A stretch of DNA of 64,000 nucleotides from Phytophthora quininea (lineage: Eukaryota; Oomycota; Peronosporomycetes; Peronosporales; Peronosporaceae). The position numbers were made by a program, and so were the translations under genes. Under the pieces are notes generated by a model. It made no database searches. It was not told the origin of the DNA and saw only the letters and a list, made by a program, of their open reading frames with translations. The stretch spans positions 62,001 through 126,000 of the forward strand of contig JAAVTG010000523.1 in assembly GCA_011947345.1 (NCBI GenBank), read 5' to 3'. Below, piece by piece: positions 37,879 to 49,646 of this stretch. Each line of letters opens with the position of its first letter. The stretch's first letter is position 1.

Positions 37879-39607
37879 ATGCCAACCTCTTTTGCCGGAG
37901 GACGAGGTGTCAGCAACGCCGACATCGATGCCAAGCGGCTTTCGTTCGTGAGTGGCACCTCGCAAGCCAAAGACTTGGAAGAGGGATACGTCGGCGTCAA
38001 GACTCCTGAACACACTCCGATCGGTGCGCTCCCTACGGGTGGGGAAAATGGCGCTATCCGTGAGGGAGGCATGCCTGTGTTGACCAGCAAAGAGAACCTT
38101 GGACTGCTCTTCCAGTACGCCACCGTCGGGCTGGTCTACGGTCTCCTACCCGAGACCATCTACCCCTTCATGCAAGAGTATCTCAACTGCTCCGGCTCGC
38201 AAGTGACTGCAGCGACACAACTGGTGGTGCTACCTTGGAGCTTCAAAGTGTTTTACGGCATCCTGTCCGACTGCTTCCCCATCTTCGGCTACCGTCGTCG
38301 CCCGTACATGCTCATCGGTTGGGGAATTTGCTTCATCATGCTGCTCGTTATGTGCATTATACCCATCGGTAAACCCTACTACACCGTTGCTTCGGATCGA
38401 GACGTTGACACGTCCGACTACACCCCGGAGATTGAGGCTCGCATCAACTACGACGCACCGTCGGAAGGTGCCAAGTACGTCATGCTCATGTTCTTCGCTG
38501 CCTTTGGCTATGTCATGTCGGACGTCTGTGCCGACAGTATCACTTGTGAACTCGCGCAGCGTGAACCTCTCGACAAACGCGGCAAGACGCAGTCGTGCAT
38601 TTACACTGTCCGAACTGTCATGGTGATTTTCGGAGAGCTGCTGACGGGTTTCTTCTTTAACGGCGAGGAGTACGGCGGCGACTTTGACTTTTCACTGAGC
38701 TTCCCACAGTTAATGATCATCGTGACAGTCCTCACAGTTCCCGTATTCCCCATGGCGTGGTTCTTTATCAAAGAGGAGAAGACACAACGCGCCAATTTCA
38801 AGGAGTATATTAACAGCTTCTGGGAGCTGCTGTGCACGCGTGCGGTCTACCAAGTTATCGCCTACAACTTCTTCGCTAACATCTTCGCCGACATCACGTA
38901 CACTGGCAGTTCGCCCGTGCAGGACTACATGGTCGGGGTCACCCCCATCAACAGTACTCTCAGTGATATCTTGAGCAATCTGCTCTTCATGTTTGGCATC
39001 ATGATCACGTCCAAGTGGGGACTGCACTGGAACTGGCGGTGGATGATCGTGGTCACGGGCATCTCCGTCATCATCGTGGACTGTGTGGTCTCGCTCATCG
39101 TCATCTGGGACGTCTTCCGCAACCAGTGGTTCTGGCTCGGCCCTCCCATTGCCGTGCAGCTCCCGTACGGCATCGGCTGGATCATCTCGACCTTCGTGAC
39201 GGTCGAACTTGCTGGGCTGGGCAACGAAGCTGCGGTCTACGGTCTAATCACCACGGTCACCAACGTCGCCTCACCATTCGCCACGGCATTAACGCTCGTG
39301 ATTGACGCTCCCTTCAACATCACCAACGCACGTGTCCAGGAAGATGATCATTCGATCCGCATGGACCTGACCTACACCATCATCATCATGTACGCCATGA
39401 CGGCGTTCTCGTGGGTCTTCTTGTTCCTGCTGCCCAAGCAAAGAAGACACCCAGAGACTACTCCGCAAGGGTGGGAAGAGCAAAATCATCGGCGGCCTCA
39501 CGGTCTTCTACCTCTGCTTCGCCATCGTGTGGTCCATCATGACCAACATCATGGCCATCTTCGACAGCACCTCGTGCCTCATCATTGCGGGCGGCACTGG
39601 CTGCTAA
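37879..39607 (+). CDS. BT1-family folate/biopterin transporter (FBT 12)
   Basis: Full-length copy of about 576 residues starting MPTSFAGGRG. The tail carries RLSFVSGTSQAKDLEEGY and then GAIREGGMPVLTSKENLGLL. The frame is open from the start to about 39,440. There two adjacent homopolymers both look one short: CAAAGAA stands where CAAAAGGAA is needed to read KQKED. The last 55 residues resume in the restored frame (RLLRKGGKSKIIGG, FDSTSC, AGGTGC). It converges on PRORP with about 180 bases between stops. Confidence 0.9.
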
Positions 39608-39785
39608 TATACAGACGTTTACGTTCAAAATCCAATCTAGTAGTGTCCTGCTCGCGCGGTGAGCTATCGCGCTTGATTTCATATCGTGAAAAAAATCAAC
39701 AAAACCAACTTAGTTGACGTGTCTCCAGATGCATTTTGGCGCCACCCACCACAACTGCGATCAAAATTGGCGTCGGTCTCTATCT

Positions 39786-41819
39786 CTAATTTGCTTGGGA
39801 CTCTGTGCGATAAGCGCACAGCCATCTCGTGTGTTTCCTCGGCGGACTCGCTTGGTTCGGATGTTCGTTCTGATTGGCATGCTCGGCAATCGGAAAGTGG
39901 AAGTGCTCTGGAGCGGTGACTTGAGGCACGCGCGAAAACGGCTGCGGGTGCAGCAGCTTAATGTACTCGATCGGGATCAGTTCACCAGGAGGGACTATTT
40001 TTCCGCTAGATCGACATGCTGGATGTTAATGTTGACATTGGTCAGCTCCTTCCAGCGATTGATGAGGTCCATCGAAAGTCGCGGAGCGGTGGCGTCGACT
40101 GTGGTCTCGTTGGCTTTGGGACTCTTATTGTTGCCCTTCTGAACGCTCGTGCTGCTGAAGCCGTTCAGCATCGCGTAGACGTGGTCCCGGCCTTGGTCGT
40201 TGGTGACAACACGCCCCTCACGACCCAACAAAACACTGGCATACAGCCAGAAAATGTCGTCGGAAAGGAAATCTGTGCGGCAGCTAAACACTATGTCCTC
40301 CTCCTTCCAACGAGCCAGGATGGCCTTCTCGGCAGGAGTGCGCTCGCGAGTGATAAACTTCCCCGCGCGGTTGTTTCTTGTGCGAACACGCATCACGTAC
40401 CTGTCAGCGAGATATACAGCAGGAACCGTAATACTGACCAGGTGGCCCTGTTCCTGCAGTTCCCGCGCCACGGCATCCACGTGATCCACACGATACGTGC
40501 CGTCCTCGAAGTTCTGGTTTATATAGGCGATATTGGGTCCATCTAGCACATAGTGCAGGGGTCTGCCGCTTTTGAACTGGCCAAATTCTCCAGTAAAAGC
40601 TCTGATGACGCACCATTAGCCACTCCCGGAAGGGCTCGAGATATGGCTTGACAGTCGGTTCGCGGCCAGCTCTAGGCCGACGGGTTTCTATTGCAGCCAT
40701 CATCTGCTCGTGCTCGTGCTCAGCCAGACCTTGCTTCAGTAGGGAGTGACCACAGCTCGGGCAGCTCGGTCGCATGCGCGCGTCACTCGCCACGGTGTTA
40801 ACTATGTATCGTGCGTCGCGGAACGCGTGCCCCAAACGTTGAGCATTGGACGGAGTTACCTCTCGACACACAATCTGCAGATCGTGTAGCAGCGACGCCA
40901 TCTGCGCGTGGAAGTGCGACTCGTTGTCTCCGCTTTCAGGCACCATGTACTCGTCGGGCCGTCCTTCGTTGTGCTTGACGCACGCGACGACCATCTGCAC
41001 CAGTACATCTTCCATCGCGCTTGTCCATTCAACATGGTCGTTCTTCAACTGCTGCCATCTCACGTACGCACTAGGGAATTGCCCGTGTTTGCATTCATGC
41101 TCTAGCAATGGACTCACCGTCCTGAAGTGCAGCTTGGAGCCCTCTCCGCTGTCTTGCAGCGCCTTGACCACTTTCTTAATCAGCAGCCACGCAGCCTCCG
41201 TCTCTTCTTCGCTGAGGCGTAACTTGATCACCGAGCTGAAAGCCGCTTCATTGAGCGTCTTCCCCATCGCAAAGTTGTCTCCAAACAACTCGTCGTCAAA
41301 GTACTGCACAACTTGGCTTATAAACTCCGACGAGAGCCCCTTCTTCTCTGCTTGCTGCGCGCAATGGAAGTAGAAGTTGTCTACTGCTGCGCGCACAGAT
41401 GATCTCTGCGTCCTGGCCACTTCGTCCTGCAGCAACGGGAACACGCTTTCCAGCGGCATCTGCTGCTTCACCACACAGTAATGGACATTTAGTCGCTGTC
41501 TCTTGGCTGGGGAGGTCTTCTCTCCAATGGCAGCGCGTAGACTCTCTTGTTTCTTGGCTCGACGACGTGCATAGCGACTGGCTTTAGCTGGCGGACTGAT
41601 GGAGCTGGTGTCAACGCTGAATAGACGGTGATCTAACGGGAATAAGGCCTCGTTGTGGGCGGAATAAGCCACAGCAAGTCGACAGGACACTGCAGACAGC
41701 GCAGAGCGACGCGTACGCTGCGCCGCCAGCGCATACAGCCCACGGGATACGCGCTGCATTGGCTCGACCTCGTCCACTGGTCCAAATTGATGCGTTGATA
41801 ACTCAGTTTGCGTACACAC
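39786..41819 (-). CDS. PRORP: Protein-only RNase P (PRORP), tRNA 5' processing endonuclease
   Basis: This enzyme removes the 5' leader of precursor tRNAs without an RNA subunit. The C-terminal NYN-type metallonuclease has all expected aspartates: VLDGPNIAY, SDDIFWLYASV and VVTNDQGRDHVYAM. Upstream is a helical, PPR-like region (SEFISQVVQYFDDELFGDNF) and the CPSCG half of the structural zinc site. The other zinc half appears only if an A5 run at 39,998-40,002 is read as A6: the frame then continues past VDLAEK to FHFPIAEH and RWLCAYR, which supply the His and Cys, with a stop at 39,786. Two more single-base losses lie near 40,583 and 40,615. The first Met is at 41,819; an internal Met at 41,759 begins an Arg/Ser/Ala-rich stretch typical of mitochondrial import, so the start is uncertain. 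About 660-680 residues in all. Confidence 0.88.
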
Positions 41820-41921
41820 ATAAATTAAGAATATAGTCCTACTTAAAACACATTTTGCGTTTGGATCGTCGTTTCGCTAGCTCCCCACAGTAAATCTGTA
41901 CCTGGCGTAGCTCTTCGTAGG
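41820..41921. promoter_or_regulatory. Divergent promoter region, PRORP / ARF-GEF
   Basis: Only about 100 bases separate the divergent starts, so the two genes probably share a bidirectional promoter. An ACACATTTTGCGTTTGG stretch resembles the initiator but is a weak match. Confidence 0.4.
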
Positions 41922-44900
41922 ATGGAGGCGCTGGTGCTCAAGTCGCTGGCCAAGCTGCGCAAGAACTGCACGCGCAGCCACCGCGAGCTGCGCGACCAGG
42001 TGGACGCCGCCCAGGCCAAGCTGCAGGCCGCGGCCAGCGCCAATGACGGCCACATCGAGGTTCCATTTGAGCCGTTCCTATTGGCCTGCCTCACCCGCCA
42101 CGCCAAGCTGGTGGCGGTGGCCTTGGACTGCATGGAGAAGTTCCTAGCCTTTGGGTACCTAAAAGAGGCCGGCGCTATTCCCGACGGAGTGCGTCGGCGG
42201 CTCGTGCAGAAGGCAGCGGCGGCCTCCAGCTCTAGCAGCAGGAAGACAGGCTTCGGTCTGAGTCTGGGAGCTACCCCAGTCTCTTCGGGCCCCAGTTTCA
42301 GCCTCTCGACCCCTAGTTCAGGAGCTAGAGACGCCAGTAACGACGACGAAGGCTCGGAATCCTACAGACTCATCGACTGCATTGTCGAAGTGGCCTGCGA
42401 CTGCAACGACCACCCGGACGAAGGCGTGCAGATCCAAGTGCTGCGGATCTTGCTGACGGCAGTGACGACGCCTACGTGTGAGGTGCATGAACATGCGCTT
42501 CTGAGAGCGGTGAGGGCCTGCTACCATGTGCATTTGGTAAGTAAAAGTGCTACCAACAGAACAGTAGCCAAGGCGACGTTGCAGCAGATTATTAGCATTG
42601 TTTTCCAACGGATGGAGACGTTTGATCGACGAGTGGAGGAAGAAACAAAAGCTGCACTGCAAGCATCACTGGAGAAGCAGGAACAGAGTCAACAGGATGA
42701 AGCGAAACAGGAGGAACAGGATGGAGAACAAACACAAGAACACGTGCAAATCAGTGATGACGACAGTGACGAGGACATTCTTGCTAACTCCCTACGTGCA
42801 ACCCCCAAAGCTGCGTGGTATCCCTCCGTGGCTGCAATTCTGCATCTCTCAGCCGATGTGGCTACAGAAGAAGCAGCTGCTGAGGCATCGGCAGTGAAGA
42901 TGAACAAGGCTGCCTCTATGGTGCCGCAGCCCATGTACGCACCGGCATTTCCGTCGGTACTGCATAAGGACGCATTTTTACTGTTTCGATCTCTGTGTCG
43001 TATATCAATGCGATCGGTTGCCGACGACTCGCCGACTGCAAATGGCGCGAACGGTTCGATGGCAGGAAATGCGGCAGGTGGATCAGCTAACCCCGAAGAC
43101 CCTTTCGCTTTCCAAAGCAAGATTTTGTCGCTGGAACTGGTGAAAGAAATCGTGGAGAACGCAGGACCTTCCTTCCGACGCGGGGAGCGGTTTGTACATG
43201 CTATCCGGCAATATCTCTGCCAATCGCTCCTGCAAAACTGTACGAGTAATTACACACAGATTGTATCACTGTCACTGCAGGTTTTCTTGGTGCTACTGCG
43301 AAACTTTAAGCGGCATCTCAAAACGGAGCTGGATATCTTCATTACGAGCATTTTCCTACGACTGCTACAGTCTGAGAACGCTAGCTTTGAACACAAACTG
43401 CTCGTGCTGGAGGCTCTGCATGCCATTTGTGACGATCCGCAGACGCTAGGCGAGATCTTTATCAATTACGATTGCGACTGGAACACAAACGACTTGTTTA
43501 AACAGATTGTACATGCGTTGGCCAAGATTGCGAAGGGCGGCCGCTCTCAAGACGCTGCAGCTCAGCAGTACGCTGCTAGTTTGTCGAATAGTGCGCGGAT
43601 TAAGATGCAGCAACAAGATGCGGCGCTGGCGCTGAAAGGACTGGAGTGTCTAACTGCTACGACCGCTTCACTTAAGAAAGCCGCCAACTTTGTGGAGACA
43701 GAAAGACAGAACCAACAGTCTGAAGCTGAAAGCGAGTCTACTGGCGGTGAAGAAGATAACGTTGCGCCGCCAGACATGGCCCCCGCTGCGTCAGCGACTA
43801 TGTCAGCAGTTGAAGCCTTCGAGAGCAAGAAGAAACGTCAGGAAGAAATGGCGACGGGAATCCTCAAGTTCAATGTGAAGCCTAGTGCTGGTATAGCTTA
43901 CCTTGTTGCGCATGGCCACATGGGGAAGGCTCTCCTCGTGACGTAGCGCAGTTCCTGCAAACATTTAACAACAAGCTCGACAAAACAATGGTGGGAGATT
44001 ACTTGGGTAATGGCGTTCACTACCAAGGCGGATTCTGCGTCAAGGTACTGCATGAATACGTGGATATGATGGATTTCACTGGTTTGGAAATCGATGTGGC
44101 GATTCGCCACTTCCTGGCAGGTTTCCGTCTCCCCGGCGAATCACAAAAATCGATCGGATGATGGAGAAGTTCGCCGAGCGCTTCTTTAATTCGTGTCCTC
44201 CTGGGCTGTTCCCCAGCGCCGACACTGCGTTCATCCTAGCGTTTTCTATCATCATGTTGCAGACAGATTTACACAACCCAAGCATCGCGGAGGAGAAAAA
44301 GATGGATAAGGCTGGGTTCTTGCGCAACAATCGAGGTATCAACGACGGTAAAGATTTGCCGGAGGACTACATGGGCGCCATCTTCGACCGGATCAAGGCT
44401 ACGCCCATTTCTTTAAAGGAAGACGACGATTTCCGCAGTCGTCGCGCTGGCGGTGCCCCAACTGCTGCCAGCTCATTGTTCGGAGCCTCTAGAGAAGCCA
44501 CTGACCGCTTACGACGCGAAAACTACATTAAAGAACGAGAGTCCATGGTGCGCCAATCCGAAGCCCTCTTTAAACGTCGTGCGCCGGCGTCTGCACGGCA
44601 ACAGCAGCAATTTTCACTGTCTCCGAGATCTCAGGGCACTCGCTCTGGAGCTTCGACCGCGTCAGTCTCCAGTTCACCTTCTTCCCAACGAAACAGTGAA
44701 GGGCCGACCTCTCTGCTAACGCCAGATCCTTCGTCATCTACGTTTCGCGAGGTCACGGGCTACAATGAGCGTTCGCATGTGCGACCGATGTTTGAGACAC
44801 TGTGGGCGCCGCTTCTTGCCGCGTGCTCTGTCACTTTCGAGAGCTCCGACTCCCAAGAAGCGATCCAGCTGTGCTTGGACTCCTTCCGCCACGCAGTTCA

Positions 44901-47900
44901 CCTCGCGGCTAGACTGAGCATGCCATCCGAACGGGATGCCTTTGTGACGGTTCTAGCCAAATTTACGGCTCTCCACACCACTGGGTCACGCCTAATGCGG
45001 TCGAAAAACATGGAGGCTATTAAGGCACTGATCTCCATCAGTGTGAAGGAGGAAACTACCTCGGTGACTCGTGGCACGACATTTTGCAAGCCATTTCGCA
45101 GTTGGCCCGCATCCAGACGCATGCCCAGGGGCTTCACGAGCGTTCGATGAGCACTTCAAATTCCAACGATTCGTCTTTTTCAACCGACAGCCTTCTCCTG
45201 GTATGGGCAGCCACGCACGCAACAGTAGCAGTGGCTCTGCCCCATCGTTCAATATGCTTTCAGCCAACAGCAAGCGCGGTGTCTTATCGTCTTCGTCGTC
45301 GATGTCAACTCCGTCGCCGTCCCATCGTGACATTGGCGGCCGTGGGAGCGGCTCCGAGCTGGATGAAGCTCAAAGTGCCGCTATCGAAGATGAAAATGCA
45401 GCGCGTGTGCTGAGCGAGATCGACCAACTAGCGAGTGACCGCGTGTTCTCGAGCTCTGTCTCCCTCAGCGACCATGCGCTGCAAGAATTTGTAGTACAAC
45501 TTACAGTCGTATCGCTGTCGGAGTGCTCTGGTATCGGCCCTTCCGGGGCCACAGGCGGCTCACCTCCGCGAGTATTTAGCCTTCAAAAGCTTGTCGAGGT
45601 AGCTGATATGAACATGCGCACTCGCTCGCGTATGGTGTGGGCCGCGACGTGGCAGACGCTTTCCCGGCATTTCACTACTATCGGTTGCCACGAAGACTTG
45701 TCGGTGGGTATGTATGCGATCGATTCGCTTCGTCAACTCAGTATGAAGTTCCTCGAGCGCGCGGAGCTGCGCGACTTTAACTTCCAACGGCTCTTCTTGG
45801 CCCCTTTCGAGGTCATTATGGCGAACGCTACGTCGCTCGAGACGCGTGAGCTGGTGTTGCGCTGTGTCGAGAATCTAGTTCTTGCTCGCGTTGGCAACAT
45901 CCGCTCTGGATGGAAAACCATTTGGGGGTCCTCCGTGTGGCTGCTGAAACGTATGTACCAGGCAGTGAGGACCGCGTCGTTTTGTTAGGGTTCCAAGTTG
46001 CCCGTGGGGTTCTCGAGCGGCATTTCGACTGCATCGTCGATGTGTTCGTCGATGCTGTGGAATGCCTCCTTGCCTTTGCAGTCTGCGGCTGCGAAGAAGT
46101 CGAACGTCAAATGGAGGAGCGTCTCGCATTAACACAACTTGGTGTCGACAGCATTGGACTGCTGCGTAACGTTTGCGTCGAGAAATTGGCGACCGGTGAA
46201 GTCATTGAGCCGCTGACCGCCCGAAAATGTCGGGTCTGTTACTGTAGCTTCCGCTCCAGCGGCGGCGGCGGCTGCAGCTGCTGCAGCGAAACAAGCTGCC
46301 CGTGTCGGCTTCAAGAAGGTAAAAGTGGCCACAGAAGACCCCAGTGCCGATCCAAACGTGCACTCGCCGTCTAAGCGTGCGTCTGTGCGCTACCAGAAGC
46401 AAGAATCGGTACGTTCTCTGGAAGAAGAGGTGGCGGAGTTCTCGCCACGCACAAAAGCGCGGACGTTCTCGACCTCATCGTCATCGTCGCCTCGTCGGAG
46501 AGCAGGATCGGTTGAAGCTGTCGAAGACGACCAGCGTGGGAGCAGTGACGCCGTGTATAACGACTCTGCGGCGCATACGCGTATGTGGTGGCCCGTTCTA
46601 ACAGCTCTGTCCACTCTCGCAGCTGACCGTCGTCTGGATGTACGTCTTGCGGCATTGGAGGCCCTGTTCGACGCGCTGGAAACCCATGGCACGAAGTTCT
46701 CCGCGGGTCTGTGGGCGCTGGTGTTCAAGGGTGTCTTGATCCCACTGCTGGACGAACTTCGCCATCTAGAAGTGGTTGTTGAGAAGGGTATTCACGTGCT
46801 TCCGAAGCTTGCAGTCCTGCCAGTCCGTAACCCGTCTACTCGCATGCCGCCGTACACTGCAGGCAAAACCACAGCTACTTTATGTCTCGAGCGGTTGTTA
46901 GAGTGTTTTGGCCTCTTCTACGACCTCGTTGGGTTTCTGCCCGAGGTTCTCTTTCTGTTGGGCAAATGTATGGACGCTGGCGACGCCGAGGAGCAGCTCG
47001 CGGCTGCTTCAGCTCACGCGCTGGAAGTTATGCTGGTGACACATGGACACAAGTTCCCTGAAGACGTTTGGGGGATCATTTCCGACGAGCTACGCTCAGT
47101 CATGAAGCGCGCAGAGCCCACTTGGGTGTTCTTCGTGTTGCCTCCGGAAGAAAGCGATAGCGATGCACCAGCCCCGCAGTCTCCAGCCGAGCAAAGCAAC
47201 GGAAGTCCTTCAAAGCCCATGTATTGAGGTGCCTCCCCAAGTGTCTCCTCGATCAGGAGCTTCGTTGATGTCGCCGCGCCAGCCTTCCTTCCTGAGTATG
47301 TATCCTGGCGTCGTTGCCACCCTGGGGTTCACTTTCACCACGAGTTTCCCACCGAAAATGATCACTGTCGAAGAAGTAGAGGCTCAAAGGGTTCCCTCAC
47401 GAACACATCTCGCTGTGTTGTTAGCTCTTCAGCGTGTAGCGGGCAACGTTCTAGCCAGTCGACGGAAACAGCATCTGTCCTTGAGCGCCGGCCATGCTCG
47501 CTCATTGCTTGCGTGTCTGCGCGAGAGCTACCAATTTGCCCGTAAAGTGAACGACGCGGTGCCGCTGCGGCGCTATCTGCAGCGTGTGGGCTGGCGGTAT
47601 GGCATGACCATGCCGTCGTCCAGTGAACTGCCCAGCTTACTGCCTCAGGAAGTACTGGGCAAGCAGCAATATCTCCACGTCTTGTTTGCAGCGTTAAAGC
47701 GGAATGGAAATGCTGACGAAGTCGCACCGATGGGCGAGCAAGACGAAGCTCGCAAGTACATGGCTCGATTGGTACAAGAAACGTTGGAGGAATACCTGGC
47801 TTGGACAGGGGTAGCTTCTCAGCAGAGTGACGATGTGCAGGTGCCAGCTGACGCACAGCAACGTGTGGAGAGCTTTACGCCTCTAATGGCTGCCACTCTA

Positions 47901-48134
47901 CGAGAACTGGCCGAGTTTGACAGCACGGAGGTGAGTCGTCCTTGTCTTTTCGGTAGTGATGGGTGGGAACTAACTGGCAATGTGTTATGTTTGTTGCTCC
48001 TGCAGCTACAGCGCCACATGACGTGGCTGTATCCGCTCGTGACCGACTTGGTGATGGTTCCGAATGCCGAAGTGCGAGTAGCACTGTCCTCGGTCTTCAG
48101 TAAGGCTGTGCGGCAGCTGCTGCCGCCAATGTAA
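41922..48134 (+). CDS. BIG/SEC7-type ARF guanine nucleotide exchange factor
   Basis: A large cytosolic and Golgi/endosomal protein that loads GTP onto ARF GTPases for vesicle budding. From the N-terminus: a DCB region (MEALVLKSLAKLRKNCTRSH, FEPFLLACLTRHAKLVAVAL), an acidic Gln/Glu linker (about 42,640-42,790), a HUS box (FINYDCDWNTNDLF, about 43,455), the Sec7 domain (about 43,850-44,440) with FRLPGESQ carrying the catalytic glutamate, then long HDS-type repeats. About 2,050 residues, somewhat longer than usual BIG proteins. The frame breaks near 43,934, 44,140, 45,050, 45,190, 45,928 (G5 for G6), 46,225 and 47,225; sequence on either side is always collinear with the family. A 75-base intron lies near the 3' end. 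BIG subtype is inferred from domain order. Confidence 0.88.
47931..48005 (+). other. Intron in the ARF-GEF gene (75 bases, in-frame)
   Basis: The 5' site is GAG|GTGAGT, a likely branch point is CTAAC at about 47,970, and the 3' site is TTGCTCCTGCAG. The length is a multiple of three and holds no stop, so it reads through as 25 residues, but the splice signals are strong and the flanks (EFDSTE, LQRHMTW) join naturally. Confidence 0.75.
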
Positions 48135-48313
48135 GGTTGAGCTAAACATATTCCGAGCTTCGATGGCTCTTAACTCTCCGGACGAAGGCGAAGCAGTTGT
48201 CGAAATCACACTACTGATCAATACGCGACTCAACTTTGTTAAGCTTTCTGTGCAGGTCGAAGCCCAGTAGTGTTTATAGTTTGGTTTTGTCTTGACTGCA
48301 GACAGGAGATCCA

Positions 48314-48379
48314 TCAGTCCGCAATAATGAGGTATGAGGTGTTGTCAAAGATCGCCGTGATGTTGGTCATGATGGACCA
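48314..48379 (-). pseudogene. Relic of a BT1 transporter 3' end
   Basis: On the minus strand these bases read WSIMTNITAIFDNTSYLIIA and then a stop, a clear match to the C-terminus of the transporters (WSIMTNIMAIFDSTSCLIIAG). The final GTGC is lost and Cys is Tyr. Only about 22 codons remain. Confidence 0.75.
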
Positions 48380-48382
48380 CAA

Positions 48383-48508
48383 ATGGATCTCATCAGTCGC
48401 TGGAAGGAGCTGACCAACGTCAATATTAACATCAAGCATGTCGATCGAACGGAACACGAAGTTGTCCCTCCGATCGAGTACACGCCAATTTTGAAGTTGC
48501 GATTATAG
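48383..48508 (+). pseudogene. Relic of the PRORP 3' end
   Basis: These 42 codons read MDLISRWKELTNVNINIKHV, then DRTEHEVVPPIEY and a stop. They match the PRORP C-terminal region, MDLINRWKELTNVNINIQHV, followed by its VPP and PIEY residues. That the similarity continues beyond the apparent stop of the PRORP gene supports the longer PRORP reading. It abuts the transporter relic, pointing the other way. Confidence 0.75.
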
Positions 48509-49590
48509 GGACTAGGACGATTCATCGATTCGGGTGGAGCGACACGAACTTTGCTGCTTTCACGAGTGCGTAGTTCCTCGACAGGTCGTCGTCTCGCTGC
48601 AGGACACTATTTCACCAGAGTGGATTTTGTGTGCAAGCATCTTGCGGCAACCGCGAAGCATTCATGATGCTGGAAGTTAATGGAAACATGAGATGTCCGA
48701 TGGCATCTTCACCAGCGTCAAGTAACGCCATTCGTAACGCGATATATGCGTGCTATCGTGCGACCAAAGCTTGCCTAGACAACAAGCTCGACAAGCTTGC
48801 CTGATCATCAAGAGTTGTTATCGATTCGATAGGCCTGTAGAAGACTGGATAGACCACAGAGAAAGCATCTTCGAATGGACAATCCGTCGCATTACAGCAA
48901 CTTGTTCGATCCAAACAGTCTCGACCGCCCTGCTTGGAAAACGCATACTTTCCAAGCTGCAGAGGAGCGCTCGGACAGCAGCAGACAGTTAAATGTTGCT
49001 CAAAATACTTGCAACCCAGTGGCAAGCTGTTTCTCTGCTGGCCGATCTTGCCCGATAAAGCCTGTGGATCATCTCATGGTGTCCTGAGAACTGTTAACAC
49101 CCGCGTTCTTGCCCACGAACAGGACCACCTTCTGCCGCCACAGATTCCAACCGCTTGTCGACTGCAGTTAATCGAAGTTGCATTATTTCAGTTTGAACGC
49201 GCTCCGTTCCGCCACCTGGCTGAAGGTATTTAAGCCCAAGAAGACTTTCCCCGCAGCTTGTTGTCCCAGGTGGCTACCAAAAATTGATTTTCCGGTTCAG
49301 AAACAGTTTCCATGTCGAACCGACTCAGGACAAAACGCTCCGTCGAGACCACGCACGGCAACGAGGTCCAGCCTCGTCGTCCTCTTCTCGACAGTGAACA
49401 TGGCTCCTCTCAAGCGCATGGATATTTCCACTGCGATACATTTTCTTGTCGAGCGACACGAAAAACACCTTTGACCCAGGTTTGTATAGAGGCCCCAGCA
49501 GACGGGCCACTCGCCGCTTTTCTTTCCATCCTTCAAGTCTCGTACTTTAGCGGGAATATCGCTTGCTCTATGGCCGGGCCATCGCAGCTG
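48509..49590. other. Spacer upstream of the PH-domain gene
   Basis: No gene is supported. Short open frames have no recognisable product. Confidence 0.45.
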
Positions 49591-49646
49591 TCCCTTCATT
49601 CAACAAAGCCACCAGTCACCCACAAGTCAATACAATTCCCGCCGCC

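Noticed and set aside
48640..48720. A second PRORP relic on the minus strand (reads HVSINFQHHE)
   Set aside because: Only about ten residues resemble NVNINIQHVD, and flanks do not align; too weak to call.
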